From Roseibium sp. HPY-6 (GTDB lineage Bacteria > Pseudomonadota > Alphaproteobacteria > Rhizobiales > Stappiaceae), in NCBI RefSeq assembly GCF_040530035.1, contig NZ_JBEWCD010000002.1, forward strand, positions 434,001 to 498,000: 64,000 nucleotides of DNA. The letters run 5' to 3'. The stretch's first letter is position 1. Every line of letters begins with the position of its first letter. Below, piece after piece: positions 11,659 through 19,704 of this stretch. Under the pieces are notes generated by a model, which was given only the letters and a program-made list of their open reading frames with translations, had not been told where the DNA came from and did no database searches. A program made the translations under genes and the position numbers.

Positions 11659-11716
11659 TGTGGGCTCCTGTGTGTTTTGCAAAAGGGCCGGTTGCCAGTC
11701 TGCGGTGAGGTAGGGG

Positions 11717-12109
11717 TCAACGGCGCGAGCGCTCCCGCGATAAGTTCTTGAACTGGTCCAGCTGCTGCGGGGTCAGTACAGCGGCAAGTTCCGTTTCCAG
11801 GTTCTGGCGGTTTTGCAGCATCTCTGAGCGAAGGGCGCGCATCACCTTCATCGGCGGCCGTCCCTTCGACGGATCGACACCGTGCTTTTCAAGAAGAGAT
11901 CTTGTTGTTGCAACATGCGCTTGCAGGATGCGGGTGAAGGCCGGTTCCTGAGCTGCCGTAAGATCAAGTTTGGCTGCGACTTCTGCTATTCGAGGCGCTT
12001 CCGCGGCGGCTTGGGCGTGGACGCTTCCAGCTGTCATGACCAATGACAGGACCAGAGCAGCTGTGGCGATGTAACTTCGCCAAAGCCCGGTCCGGAAATG
12101 TGATTCCAT
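11717..12109 (-). CDS. Spy/CpxP family periplasmic protein (smaller paralogue)
   Basis: A 130-residue protein with a signal peptide ending near VHAQAAA. The mature part is helical and carries two LTxxQ-type motifs, LDLTAAQEPAFTRIL and VLTPQQLDQFKNL, as in Spy and CpxP. It is the first gene of the operon and is followed after 58 bases by a second, larger family member. I chose the ATG at 12109, which has an AGGA-type site just upstream; an earlier frame start at 12211 gives a leader with no signal-peptide character. It may be an extracytoplasmic chaperone or sensor accessory for the two-component pair. Confidence 0.78.
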   Translation of the reverse strand: MESHFRTGLWRSYIATAALVLSLVMTAGSVHAQAAAEAPRIAEVAAKLDLTAAQEPAFTRILQAHVATTRSLLEKHGVDPSKGRPPMKVMRALRSEMLQNRQNLETELAAVLTPQQLDQFKNLSRERSRR

Positions 12110-12249
12110 ATCCTGTTTCCCTTTCTGGGCCGCCGGCAAGCACCAGAGACGGGGCGGGTCGGTGTCCGCCGACGGCACGTAAGAAGGCACCAAGCCTCCC
12201 GCTGCCTCCAACAGATAGTCGGCGCCGGTTTCTGGCGTTCTTCGCTTGT

Positions 12250-12264
12250 GTAAAGTTTTGTAAA
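12250..12264 (+). promoter_or_regulatory. CpxR-like box GTAAA-N5-GTAAA
   Basis: GTAAAGTTTTGTAAA is a direct repeat with exactly the five-base spacing of the E. coli CpxR consensus. It lies about 141 bases before the first Spy/CpxP-like start codon, in an operon that encodes an OmpR-type regulator. The match is visible in sequence; binding is inferred. Confidence 0.5.
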
Positions 12265-12450
12265 GCCGGTCAGCGTGGAGACAATTCGCTCCTGCTGCGC
12301 GCTTGTTGCCGGGTTGGAGAGAGCGCTGAAAATGAGTTCTGCTGACTTATTTCTGTTGCGTCGCAATGCGATCCTGCTGCCGTCGCCCGAAGAATTCCGA
12401 CAATGCCAAAGGGTGTCACACAGCCGTAATGACTCGTCTGTATTGATCGA

Positions 12451-12468
12451 TTTGCACACGTGTGCAAA
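12451..12468. promoter_or_regulatory. 18-bp perfect palindrome, candidate LacI-family operator
   Basis: TTTGCACACGTGTGCAAA is its own reverse complement over all 18 bases and has the central CG typical of LacI-family operators. It ends 63 bases before the binding-protein start codon. The operon it precedes closes with a LacI-family gene, the natural candidate to bind here. A TTGATC at 12443-12448 may be the -35 element it blocks. Confidence 0.7.
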
Positions 12469-12531
12469 CATTGAATTCTGCGCTGAAAAACCACTCCGGA
12501 AACGGCGCGAGAAAGAGAGCAGGTGAGTATC

Positions 12532-13902
12532 ATGACCACTTTCGTATCAAGACTGCGCCAGTCTACGGCGGCAGCTGTTCTGGCCCTCACGGCGTCGACT
12601 GTCGCCGGCGGAGCCCTGGCAAAGGACCTGACCATTTCAGTTTGGGCAGGCGGATCCAACGACAGCGATGCCTATCGCATTGAAGCCATTGAAATGGCTG
12701 CTGACATGCTGGCACGGGAATACGCGATCAATGGCGAAGAGCTGAACATCACCGTGGAAGGCAAGCGTGATTTCGCCGGTTGGGCGGAATTCAAGCAAGC
12801 TGTCACTCTCGCGGCAGAAGCCGGCACCGCACCGAACATCGTTGTGACCAGCCACCTTGACATTGCGCCCTGGAGCCAGGCCGGTTTGATTGTTCCAGTC
12901 GAGGATTATGTCGACATGGACGCGTGGCCCCTGAACAATCTTTACGACAACCTCGTTGAAATCACTTCTTACAACGGTCAGGTCGTCGGCTTGCCGCAGG
13001 ATGCCGAAAGCCGTCCGTTCTTCTTCTGGATCGATACGCTCAAGAAGATCGGCTACACTGACGCGGAAATCGAGGCGCTTCCGGCGAAGGTCGAGTCTGG
13101 CGAATACACGCTGCAGAATGTGCTGGAAGATGCCAAGAAAGCTGTCGACATGGAATTGGTCGAAGAAGGTTATGGCTTCTATCCGCGCGTTTCCAACGGA
13201 CCTGACTATGCGCAGTTCTATCAGTCGTTCGGCGGCGAACTGATTGATCCTGAAACTGGCAAGCTGGTCCTCGACAAACAGGCGATGACCGATTTCTACC
13301 AGTTCTTCGTGGACGCCGTTGAAGCTGGGGTCACCCGCAAGAACCACATTGGTACCGATTGGGCACAGTGGTATTCGGAAGTGGCTTCCGGCAAGGCGGC
13401 TCTCTGGCATGGTGGCACATGGCACTATGCGCGCTACACCGGCAAGGAAGGCCTGGATGATTTCTTCGGCAACATTCAGTTCACGCTGATCCCTGCAGGC
13501 AACGAAAACGGCCGCGCCAATACCATCACCCACCCGCTTGCCTATCTCCTGACAACCCAGGACGATGAAGAGGCCGTGGAGATCGCTGCACAGCTGATCA
13601 AGATCGCGTCCGAGCCACGCATCAATTCCCTGCACGCGATCAAATCTGCGCATCTCGGTATCTCGAAGGAACAGTCCAACATCGAGCTTTACGCAAATGA
13701 CCGTTGGGCAGCAGAGGCGACGGATCGTCTGCTCGGCCACGCGAACGCCCAGCCGAACCATCTGAAATACGGCCAGTTCTCCGAACTGATGTTCAAGGGT
13801 CTGGAAACAGCCTGGACCGGCACCAAAACACCGGCGGAAGCGGTTGCTGAAGTTGAAGCTGAAATGCAGGCGACGCTCGGCGACGATCTGATCGTTCGTT
13901 AA
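12532..13902 (+). CDS. ABC transporter extracellular solute-binding protein (family 1, carbohydrate type)
   Basis: A 456-residue periplasmic binding protein. The signal peptide ends near GGALAK, and the mature part starts DLTISVWAGG as in family 1 sugar and glycerol-phosphate binding proteins. Aromatic residues that could stack on a sugar or polyol occur in TDWAQWYSEV and LWHGGTWHYARY. I chose the ATG at 12532 with AGGTGA upstream rather than the GTG at 12523. It is the first gene of a six-gene operon with two permeases, an ATPase, a glycerophosphodiesterase and a LacI regulator, so its ligand is probably a polyol, sugar or glycerophosphodiester. A hairpin follows it. Confidence 0.9.
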   Translation: MTTFVSRLRQSTAAAVLALTASTVAGGALAKDLTISVWAGGSNDSDAYRIEAIEMAADMLAREYAINGEELNITVEGKRDFAGWAEFKQAVTLAAEAGTAPNIVVTSHLDIAPWSQAGLIVPVEDYVDMDAWPLNNLYDNLVEITSYNGQVVGLPQDAESRPFFFWIDTLKKIGYTDAEIEALPAKVESGEYTLQNVLEDAKKAVDMELVEEGYGFYPRVSNGPDYAQFYQSFGGELIDPETGKLVLDKQAMTDFYQFFVDAVEAGVTRKNHIGTDWAQWYSEVASGKAALWHGGTWHYARYTGKEGLDDFFGNIQFTLIPAGNENGRANTITHPLAYLLTTQDDEEAVEIAAQLIKIASEPRINSLHAIKSAHLGISKEQSNIELYANDRWAAEATDRLLGHANAQPNHLKYGQFSELMFKGLETAWTGTKTPAEAVAEVEAEMQATLGDDLIVR

Positions 13903-13916
13903 CTGCACCAACGACG

Positions 13917-13957
13917 GCCGGGCGGCGTTTCACTCCCTTTGCTGCCCGGCTGTTTTT
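13917..13957 (+). terminator. Intercistronic hairpin with T-tract after the binding-protein gene
   Basis: GCCGGGCGGC at 13917-13926 pairs with GCTGCCCGGC at 13941-13950 (ten pairs, one wobble) around a 14-base loop and is followed by TGTTTTT. It sits between the binding-protein gene and the first permease and probably reduces read-through, giving more binding protein than membrane subunits. Confidence 0.75.
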
Positions 13958-13970
13958 CCAGAGGTTCATT

Positions 13971-15275
13971 ATGCGCCGCGCTGACCTTTTCGGCCTGTGT
14001 TTCATGGCACCGGCAATCGTTCTTTCCGTGCTGTTCTTTCTCGTGCCTGTCCTTCTGACAGGTGTGTTTTCCTTCACCTCGATGAGCACATCCACCGGAA
14101 TTACCGGAGGGGCCTATGAGGTCTCTCAGGACACTGTCCGGCGGCTGCGGGAAGACGGTCTGCAGCCGGACGTGATCGAAAGCCTTGAAAGCAATATCTA
14201 CCGGGTCGATGCTGCCGGGATAGCAGACGTAAAGGCGGCTTATGGAACTGAATTTGCCAATGCGATCGAAAAGTCCCTTCTCGACCAGAGCTTTGAGGGG
14301 CGACGGGATCTGGAGCGCGCGCTCAAGAAAATCAGATCGAGGCCCAAATCGACACGCGAGCTGAAAAAGGCGGCTGATCTTTTCAAACGTTCCATCTTGA
14401 ACACCCGCTATTCGAACCGTGAAGACTTCCTCGAAGGGTTGCATGAGCTCGATCTGAATCTGACACCGGAAGAGACCGAGATTATCACCAAAGACGCCTA
14501 TACCGGCTGGGTCTGGACGACGGAAAATTATTCCCGGATGGCGTCTTTGCCGTCGACCTACCGGGCCGCATCCAATACGGGCGTTTATGTCGGCTTTACC
14601 CTCGCATTCAACATTGGGTTCGGTCTGTTTCTTGCGATCACGACGTTCTATTTGCCAGCCGGACAAGCGGCGGCGTTTCGCACGATCTGGTTCCTGCCCA
14701 GGATCCTGCCGCCGGTGCTTTATGTGCTCTTATGGAAATGGATGACCTGGGATACGGGGTTCCTGTCGACACTGTTGAGCTTCTTCGACGTTGCGCCAAG
14801 AAACCTCATGCTGGACACCGCCTATCACGCCTGGGTCGTTGTCATTCTGATCAACGGATTCGTCGGGGCGTCGATGGGCATGATCCTCTTTTCCAGTGCC
14901 ATACGCGCCATACCCTCCTCCATGCTTTACGCCAGCGAGGTCGACGGCGCCAGCAGATGGCAACAGGTCTGGTACATCATCCTTCCGCAGCTGCGCTGGC
15001 CGATCCTGTTCACGACCGCTTATCAGACGCTCTCGCTGCTCACGTCATTCGAATACATCTACCTGTCGACCGACGGTGGTCCCGGCAGCGCAACGGATGT
15101 CTGGGCGCTTTATTCCTTCAAGATTGCGCTCAACAACTATGGCGGAAACCTCGAATACGGCTACGGCGCATCCCTGGCAGTCGTTCTCGTGATCATCGGC
15201 ATCGTGGCATCGCTGATGTATCTGCGCCTTTTCGACTTCAAGACCATGATCAGCAAACCTCGGATCGAGCAGTAG
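13971..15275 (+). CDS. ABC transporter permease, MalF-like, with a long periplasmic insertion
   Basis: A 434-residue inner-membrane subunit. A first helix at about 9-32 is followed by a hydrophilic, helix-rich loop of roughly 165 residues (about 35-200), then the five-helix core from SNTGVYVGFTL onward. The EAA loop that docks on the ATPase is EVDGASRWQQVWYIILPQ near residue 323. Family members with this sugar specificity are usually near 290-310 residues, so the loop is an insertion in the position of the MalF P2 loop. An AGAGG site precedes the ATG. It works with the next permease and ATPase. Confidence 0.9.
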   Translation: MRRADLFGLCFMAPAIVLSVLFFLVPVLLTGVFSFTSMSTSTGITGGAYEVSQDTVRRLREDGLQPDVIESLESNIYRVDAAGIADVKAAYGTEFANAIEKSLLDQSFEGRRDLERALKKIRSRPKSTRELKKAADLFKRSILNTRYSNREDFLEGLHELDLNLTPEETEIITKDAYTGWVWTTENYSRMASLPSTYRAASNTGVYVGFTLAFNIGFGLFLAITTFYLPAGQAAAFRTIWFLPRILPPVLYVLLWKWMTWDTGFLSTLLSFFDVAPRNLMLDTAYHAWVVVILINGFVGASMGMILFSSAIRAIPSSMLYASEVDGASRWQQVWYIILPQLRWPILFTTAYQTLSLLTSFEYIYLSTDGGPGSATDVWALYSFKIALNNYGGNLEYGYGASLAVVLVIIGIVASLMYLRLFDFKTMISKPRIEQ

Positions 15276-15283
15276 GAGTCGGA

Positions 15284-16111
15284 ATGTCGAGCAATTTCAA
15301 AACCTGGCCAATTCTGCTGGCGCTTGCGCTGACCTCGATGCCACTGGTTATCATGTATGTCTATCTCGTGATCGACACGATCACGGTCAGCCCGCCCGGC
15401 TCACTCATTCCGAGCGGCTTTACTTTTGAACACTGGCGGTTCATCTGGGAAACACCGGAGGCCGGCCGGACGTCAATCTGGGCGGTCACGCTCAACACCT
15501 TCATTTTCGCCTGTGTTTCAACCCTGCTGGTTCTGTCGGTCTCTCTGACGTCCGGGTATGCACTGTCCAGGCTCAACATGCCGTTCCGTGGCTTGTTTCT
15601 GGCAAGCCTGATCATCCTGCATGCCTTTCCAACCATCACGCTGATCATCGCGATCTTTCTGATCCTTCAGATGATTGGCCTCTACGACACGCTGGTTGGC
15701 GTGATCCTTGTAAAGGCTGCGCTCGAACTGCCGTTCGGCATCTGGATCATGAAGGGCTTTTACGACACGGTGCCCTGGGAGATTGAAATGGCGGGCCTCC
15801 AGGACGGCGCCAGCCGGTTTACCGTCTGGTACAAACTGGTTCTCCCGCAAGTGCAGCCTGGTCTCACCGCTCTTGGCATCTTCGCCTTCTTGTCAGGGTG
15901 GAGCGAATTCATACTGCCGCAGGTTCTAGCACCCGGAGCAGATGCCCAGGTTCTCGGCGTTTATCTGCAAAATCTCATCGTTGACGACGTTAAGCCCGAC
16001 TTCAACATGTTCAAGACAGTCGGCGTCTTTTATGCGCTGCCGGTTATCCTGATCTATCTGATCTTCAACAAGAAACTCATGAACATCTATGGCGGAGGCA
16101 CGAAGGGCTGA
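15284..16111 (+). CDS. ABC transporter permease, MalG-like
   Basis: A 275-residue permease with six predicted helices and the EAA loop EMAGLQDGASRFTVWYKLVL (quoted to 20 residues) near residue 170. A TAGGAG site precedes the ATG at 15284, eight bases after the stop of the first permease gene, and its stop codon overlaps the ATPase start by one base. It pairs with the MalF-like subunit to form the channel. It is of normal length and has no insertion. Confidence 0.94.
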   Translation: MSSNFKTWPILLALALTSMPLVIMYVYLVIDTITVSPPGSLIPSGFTFEHWRFIWETPEAGRTSIWAVTLNTFIFACVSTLLVLSVSLTSGYALSRLNMPFRGLFLASLIILHAFPTITLIIAIFLILQMIGLYDTLVGVILVKAALELPFGIWIMKGFYDTVPWEIEMAGLQDGASRFTVWYKLVLPQVQPGLTALGIFAFLSGWSEFILPQVLAPGADAQVLGVYLQNLIVDDVKPDFNMFKTVGVFYALPVILIYLIFNKKLMNIYGGGTKG

Positions 16112-17169
16112 TGCGCATTTCAATCGAAAACTTCACCAAGACCTTCGGCGACACAACGGTCATTGACAACATGTCGCTGGACATCAAAAGCGGCGAGATG
16201 CTGGCACTGCTCGGGCCCTCCGGTTGCGGCAAGTCCACCACTTTGTTCGCCATTTGCGGCATTCACCGAATGAACGGCGGCCGGCTTCTTTTCGGAGACA
16301 AGGATGTAACCAAGGTCTCTTCGCAAAAACGAAATGTCGGAGTGGTGTTTCAGAACTATGCCCTTTATCCGCATATGAACGTCTATGACAACATCGCCTT
16401 TCCGCTGAAGGTCCGAAAGCAAAGCAAGGCGGAAATCGACCGGAAGGTTCAGGAGATTGCCGCATTGGTTCACATCGGTGAACTCCTGCAGCGCCGGCCG
16501 GCGCAGCTCTCCGGCGGGCAGCAGCAACGCGTTGCATTGGCGCGGGCGCTGGTCCGCAAGCCGGACATTCTTCTTCTCGATGAGCCGCTTGCCAACCTCG
16601 ATGCAAAGCTGCGCCTGGAAATGCGCTCCGAAATCCGGCGGATCCAGCTTCAAACGGGGATCACGGCCGTTCTCGTGACCCATGATCAGGTGGAGGCCAT
16701 GTCCATGTGCGACCGGATCGCCATCATGGACAAGGGCAGGATCATGCAACTGTCGTCACCAAAGGAGATGTACGCGGACCCCTCTTCTGATTTTGTTGCC
16801 GGCTTTCTTGGAAACCCTCCGATTGCCTTTCTTGAAGGCAGCGCGGATGAAGCAGGCTTCAGGCTTGCAAACTCGGAAGTCACCCTGCCGGTACCCGCGG
16901 GCATTACGCTTCCCGGGCAAGGCGCAGCAATGCGGTTTGGTATTCGCCCGGAATTCTTTCAGCCGGACAACGCGTTAAAGGTTACGGGCAGGATCAGTTT
17001 CGTGGAAACCCAGGGCCGCGAGGAGCTTTACGACGTTACTTTGGAAAACGGCGCGGTCCTGCGCTCGATCCAGACACAGGGTGGCGGCTATAGGGTTGGC
17101 GACGAGGTGACCTGGGGCATCGCAGCGGACCGGATCCTGGCCTTCGGGCCGGATGGCGTCCGGCTTTGA
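16111..17169 (+). CDS. ABC transporter ATP-binding protein, MalK/UgpC type
   Basis: A 352-residue ATPase. It has Walker A GPSGCGKST near residue 32, the Q-loop in GVVFQNYALYPHM, the signature LSGGQQQRVALARAL, Walker B ILLLDEPLANLDA and the switch His in VTHDQVEAM. The last 110 residues form the regulatory TOBE domains typical of the sugar and glycerol-phosphate importers (CUT1 group). The ATG shares one base with the preceding permease stop. It energises import by the two permeases. Confidence 0.95.
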   Translation: MRISIENFTKTFGDTTVIDNMSLDIKSGEMLALLGPSGCGKSTTLFAICGIHRMNGGRLLFGDKDVTKVSSQKRNVGVVFQNYALYPHMNVYDNIAFPLKVRKQSKAEIDRKVQEIAALVHIGELLQRRPAQLSGGQQQRVALARALVRKPDILLLDEPLANLDAKLRLEMRSEIRRIQLQTGITAVLVTHDQVEAMSMCDRIAIMDKGRIMQLSSPKEMYADPSSDFVAGFLGNPPIAFLEGSADEAGFRLANSEVTLPVPAGITLPGQGAAMRFGIRPEFFQPDNALKVTGRISFVETQGREELYDVTLENGAVLRSIQTQGGGYRVGDEVTWGIAADRILAFGPDGVRL

Positions 17170-17179
17170 CGGTGAATCG

Positions 17180-18667
17180 ATGGCTGCCTTTCAACCCGGA
17201 AAAACCTGGATCCACCGGCACGATGGACCACCGCTCGCAATAGCGCATCGCGGCGCGAGCGCCTATGCTTTCGACAACACCATGCGTGCCTTCAGGATCG
17301 CGCATGAACTTGGCGCCGAGATGTGGGAAGTCGACGTTCGGCTGACGGCAGATGGCATTCCGGTTGCCTTTCACGATGAAGATCTTTCCAAGACCTGCGG
17401 TTTAGCTGATCCGGTCAGCGCGCTTTCAGCGGAAAAACTGTCGCAATTGACAACGTCTGCCGGTCGTCCGGCGCCCAGATTTTCAGAGGTTGCCACGCTG
17501 GCGTCGGAGCTAGGTGCTGGTATCTACCTTGACGCTAAGGAAGGCAGAGCCGCGTCTCTGGCGATCGAGTGCCTGATCGAAAACGGGATCGAAAAGGTCA
17601 TCGTCGGCGCCAACACCTCCGACTATGCCTCAGAACTTGTTGAAAGCGACTGCCCCTATCCGGTTTCTATACTCGTCGGGCTGGGCCTTGATCCCTTCGC
17701 CCTTGCGCGTGAGTGCCGCGCCGAGATCGTGCATCCGTGCTGGGAACGTGCGGGCGAGCGTCCTGACCGCTTGCTGGACGAGGCTTTCTTTCAAACCGCA
17801 AAGTCGATGGATCTCCCGGTCGTGACCTGGCACGAGGAGCGCGCCGACGTTCTCGCAGAACTTGTCAGGATGCCGGTTCTTGGCATCTGTTCCGATCAGC
17901 CGGAAATGGTGTCTGCACTGAGCTTTGAAACCGGCAGGATCCCCGAAATCGTTTGCCACCGCGGAGCTTGCCGAATTGCGCCGGAGAATACGCTTGCCAG
18001 CGCGCGGGCAGCCTGGGATGCCGGATTTGAGTACGTCGAAATCGACGTGCGTCAATCGGTGGACGGGCATCTTGTGGTCCACCATGACGAGACACTCGAC
18101 CGGACAACGACGGGTTCAGGGCCTCTAGCCAACGCAACGCTGGAGGAACTCGGGAAGCTGGATGCGGGATTAAAGTTTGATCCCTTTTTCAAGGGAGAAC
18201 CTTTACCTGAACTTGCCGGATACGTTGATCTTGCGGCCGCGACTGGCCGCAAACTCTATGTCGAGATCAAGCAGGCGGACGCGCTGGCCGTTGTCGAGAC
18301 CGTCCTCGCTCGAATCCCGCCGGACAACGCATTTTTCTGGTCCTTCGATCAGGAGCTGCTGAAAACAATCCGCCGCGTAGCTCCCGCAGCCCGCTTGATG
18401 GCACGCCCTGAAGACTATGAGACGCTGAACGAATGCATGGCGGCCTTCGATGCCGACATCATCGAGTTCAACGCACGAAACGCAAACCTTGGGGATTTTG
18501 CTGCCGTCCGCTCTACCGGGCGCAAGGTAATGGTTGCTTATATGGGCAGCGATCCTAACGTGTTTTCAGAGCTCGCCCAGTTTCAGCCGGACATTTTCAA
18601 TGTCAACGAGCCATTCCTCGCGCGGCGGATCCTGTTCGAAAAAGATAAAAATCGGAACAAAGAATGA
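17180..18667 (+). CDS. Tandem glycerophosphodiester phosphodiesterase (two GDPD domains)
   Basis: A 495-residue protein with two GDPD TIM-barrel domains. The second (about 255-490) is canonical: CHRGACRIAPENT, EIDVRQSVDG, HHDETLDRTTTG and YVEIK. The first (about 18-240) keeps HRG at 23-25, Glu50 and Asp52 in WEVDVRLTADG and the HD pair at 65-66, but PENT is FDNT and IEIK is LDAK, so its activity is uncertain. The family splits glycerophosphodiesters into glycerol-3-phosphate and an alcohol. No signal peptide is seen, so it should act on imported substrate. I chose ATG 17180; ATG 17153 is also possible. Its stop overlaps the LacI start. Confidence 0.88.
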   Translation: MAAFQPGKTWIHRHDGPPLAIAHRGASAYAFDNTMRAFRIAHELGAEMWEVDVRLTADGIPVAFHDEDLSKTCGLADPVSALSAEKLSQLTTSAGRPAPRFSEVATLASELGAGIYLDAKEGRAASLAIECLIENGIEKVIVGANTSDYASELVESDCPYPVSILVGLGLDPFALARECRAEIVHPCWERAGERPDRLLDEAFFQTAKSMDLPVVTWHEERADVLAELVRMPVLGICSDQPEMVSALSFETGRIPEIVCHRGACRIAPENTLASARAAWDAGFEYVEIDVRQSVDGHLVVHHDETLDRTTTGSGPLANATLEELGKLDAGLKFDPFFKGEPLPELAGYVDLAAATGRKLYVEIKQADALAVVETVLARIPPDNAFFWSFDQELLKTIRRVAPAARLMARPEDYETLNECMAAFDADIIEFNARNANLGDFAAVRSTGRKVMVAYMGSDPNVFSELAQFQPDIFNVNEPFLARRILFEKDKNRNKE

Positions 18668-19683
18668 CTGACCAGGGGAGCCCCAGGAAACAGGTCAACT
18701 CCTTCGACGTGGCCAAACTTGCCGGCGTATCACGTTCGGCCGTGTCGCGGACATTTACCGATGGGGCCAGCGTATCGGAGGAAACGCGCAAGAAGGTCAT
18801 CAAGGCGGCCCGTGAACTCGGTTACAGGGTCAATGTTCTGGCACGCTCGCTGCACAAGCAGAAGTCGGATCTTGTGGGCGTGGTTGCCGCGGACCTGGAT
18901 AATCCGTTTCGTGCCGAGCAGATTGATCTTCTGTCCCAAGGACTGTTGGAACGTGGCTTCAGACCAATTCTGCTGCGCGGTGACCCCTCGGCCGATGTTG
19001 CCGACCTGATCGGTTCATTGCTGCAATACAGCGTTGCCGGCGTAATCGTCACATCCGACACGCCACCGGAAGAAATCTGCCGGGAATGCCGGGAAAACGG
19101 GGTTCCGCTGGTCGTGGTCAACAAGAGCGATCCCGGCGCACCGGTTGACCGGGTCGTGACCGATTTCGAAGCCGGTGGACGACTTGCGTTCGAGCACCTT
19201 GTGGCTAGCGGTTGCCGGAAACTTGCCGTCGTCACGCCTGAACGCTCGTCTTTCTCCATCAACGGCCGCGCCCTGGCATTCGAGCAAATCGCCAACGATG
19301 CGGGCATACCGGTCATCCGCATTGCCTGGGGAGCTCAAACTTACGAGGGCGGTCTGGAGGCGTCAACTTATGTCAATCGCGTCAGAAGCGAAGTCGACGG
19401 TCTGTTCTGCACCGCGGACTATCTTGCCCTCGGCGTGCTGGACGGATTGCGCCACGACCATGGGATCAAGGTCCCGGAGGAGATCCAGCTGATTGCCTAT
19501 GACGACATCGTTCAGGCTTCCTGGAGATCCTACGACATGACGACCATCGTTCAAAGCCGCCGGGAGCTGTGCGAGATCACGCTTAATCTCCTGATGCAGC
19601 GGCTCGAGAAACCGGAGCTGCCGCAACAGGTTGAAGTCTGTGGCGTATCGCTAAAGCAGCGGGGAACCACCTTTTCAAACTAG
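18664..19683 (+). CDS. LacI family transcriptional regulator
   Basis: A 339-residue repressor. The N-terminal helix-turn-helix FDVAKLAGVSRSAVSRTFTD is at residues 14-33 and the hinge helix NVLARSLHKQKS near 56; a periplasmic-binding-protein-like effector domain fills the rest. The start codon overlaps the GDPD stop by four bases (ATGA), so it is the last gene of the transport operon. It most likely binds the 18-bp palindrome in front of the operon and senses the imported or hydrolysed substrate. Confidence 0.93.
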   Translation: MTDQGSPRKQVNSFDVAKLAGVSRSAVSRTFTDGASVSEETRKKVIKAARELGYRVNVLARSLHKQKSDLVGVVAADLDNPFRAEQIDLLSQGLLERGFRPILLRGDPSADVADLIGSLLQYSVAGVIVTSDTPPEEICRECRENGVPLVVVNKSDPGAPVDRVVTDFEAGGRLAFEHLVASGCRKLAVVTPERSSFSINGRALAFEQIANDAGIPVIRIAWGAQTYEGGLEASTYVNRVRSEVDGLFCTADYLALGVLDGLRHDHGIKVPEEIQLIAYDDIVQASWRSYDMTTIVQSRRELCEITLNLLMQRLEKPELPQQVEVCGVSLKQRGTTFSN

Positions 19684-19704
19684 GGTGATCGTGCCAAGCG
19701 GCAC

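Larger units (their letters stand above)
12110..12531. promoter_or_regulatory. Divergent regulatory region between the Cpx-like operon and the ABC importer operon
   Basis: This gap of about 420 bases holds two separate signals: the CpxR-like direct repeat at 12250-12264 on the left and an 18-bp palindrome at 12451-12468 on the right. I see no coding sequence. Open frames across it lack ribosome sites and have no recognisable product. Confidence 0.6.

Noticed and set aside
12637..13911. A 424-residue minus-strand frame opposite the binding-protein gene
   Set aside because: Antisense shadow of a clearly recognisable solute-binding protein; no family resemblance.
19691..19704. GTGCC-AAGC-GGCAC hairpin between lacI and the MFS gene
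   Set aside because: Five-base stem without a T-tract; may help end both transcripts but is not distinct from chance.
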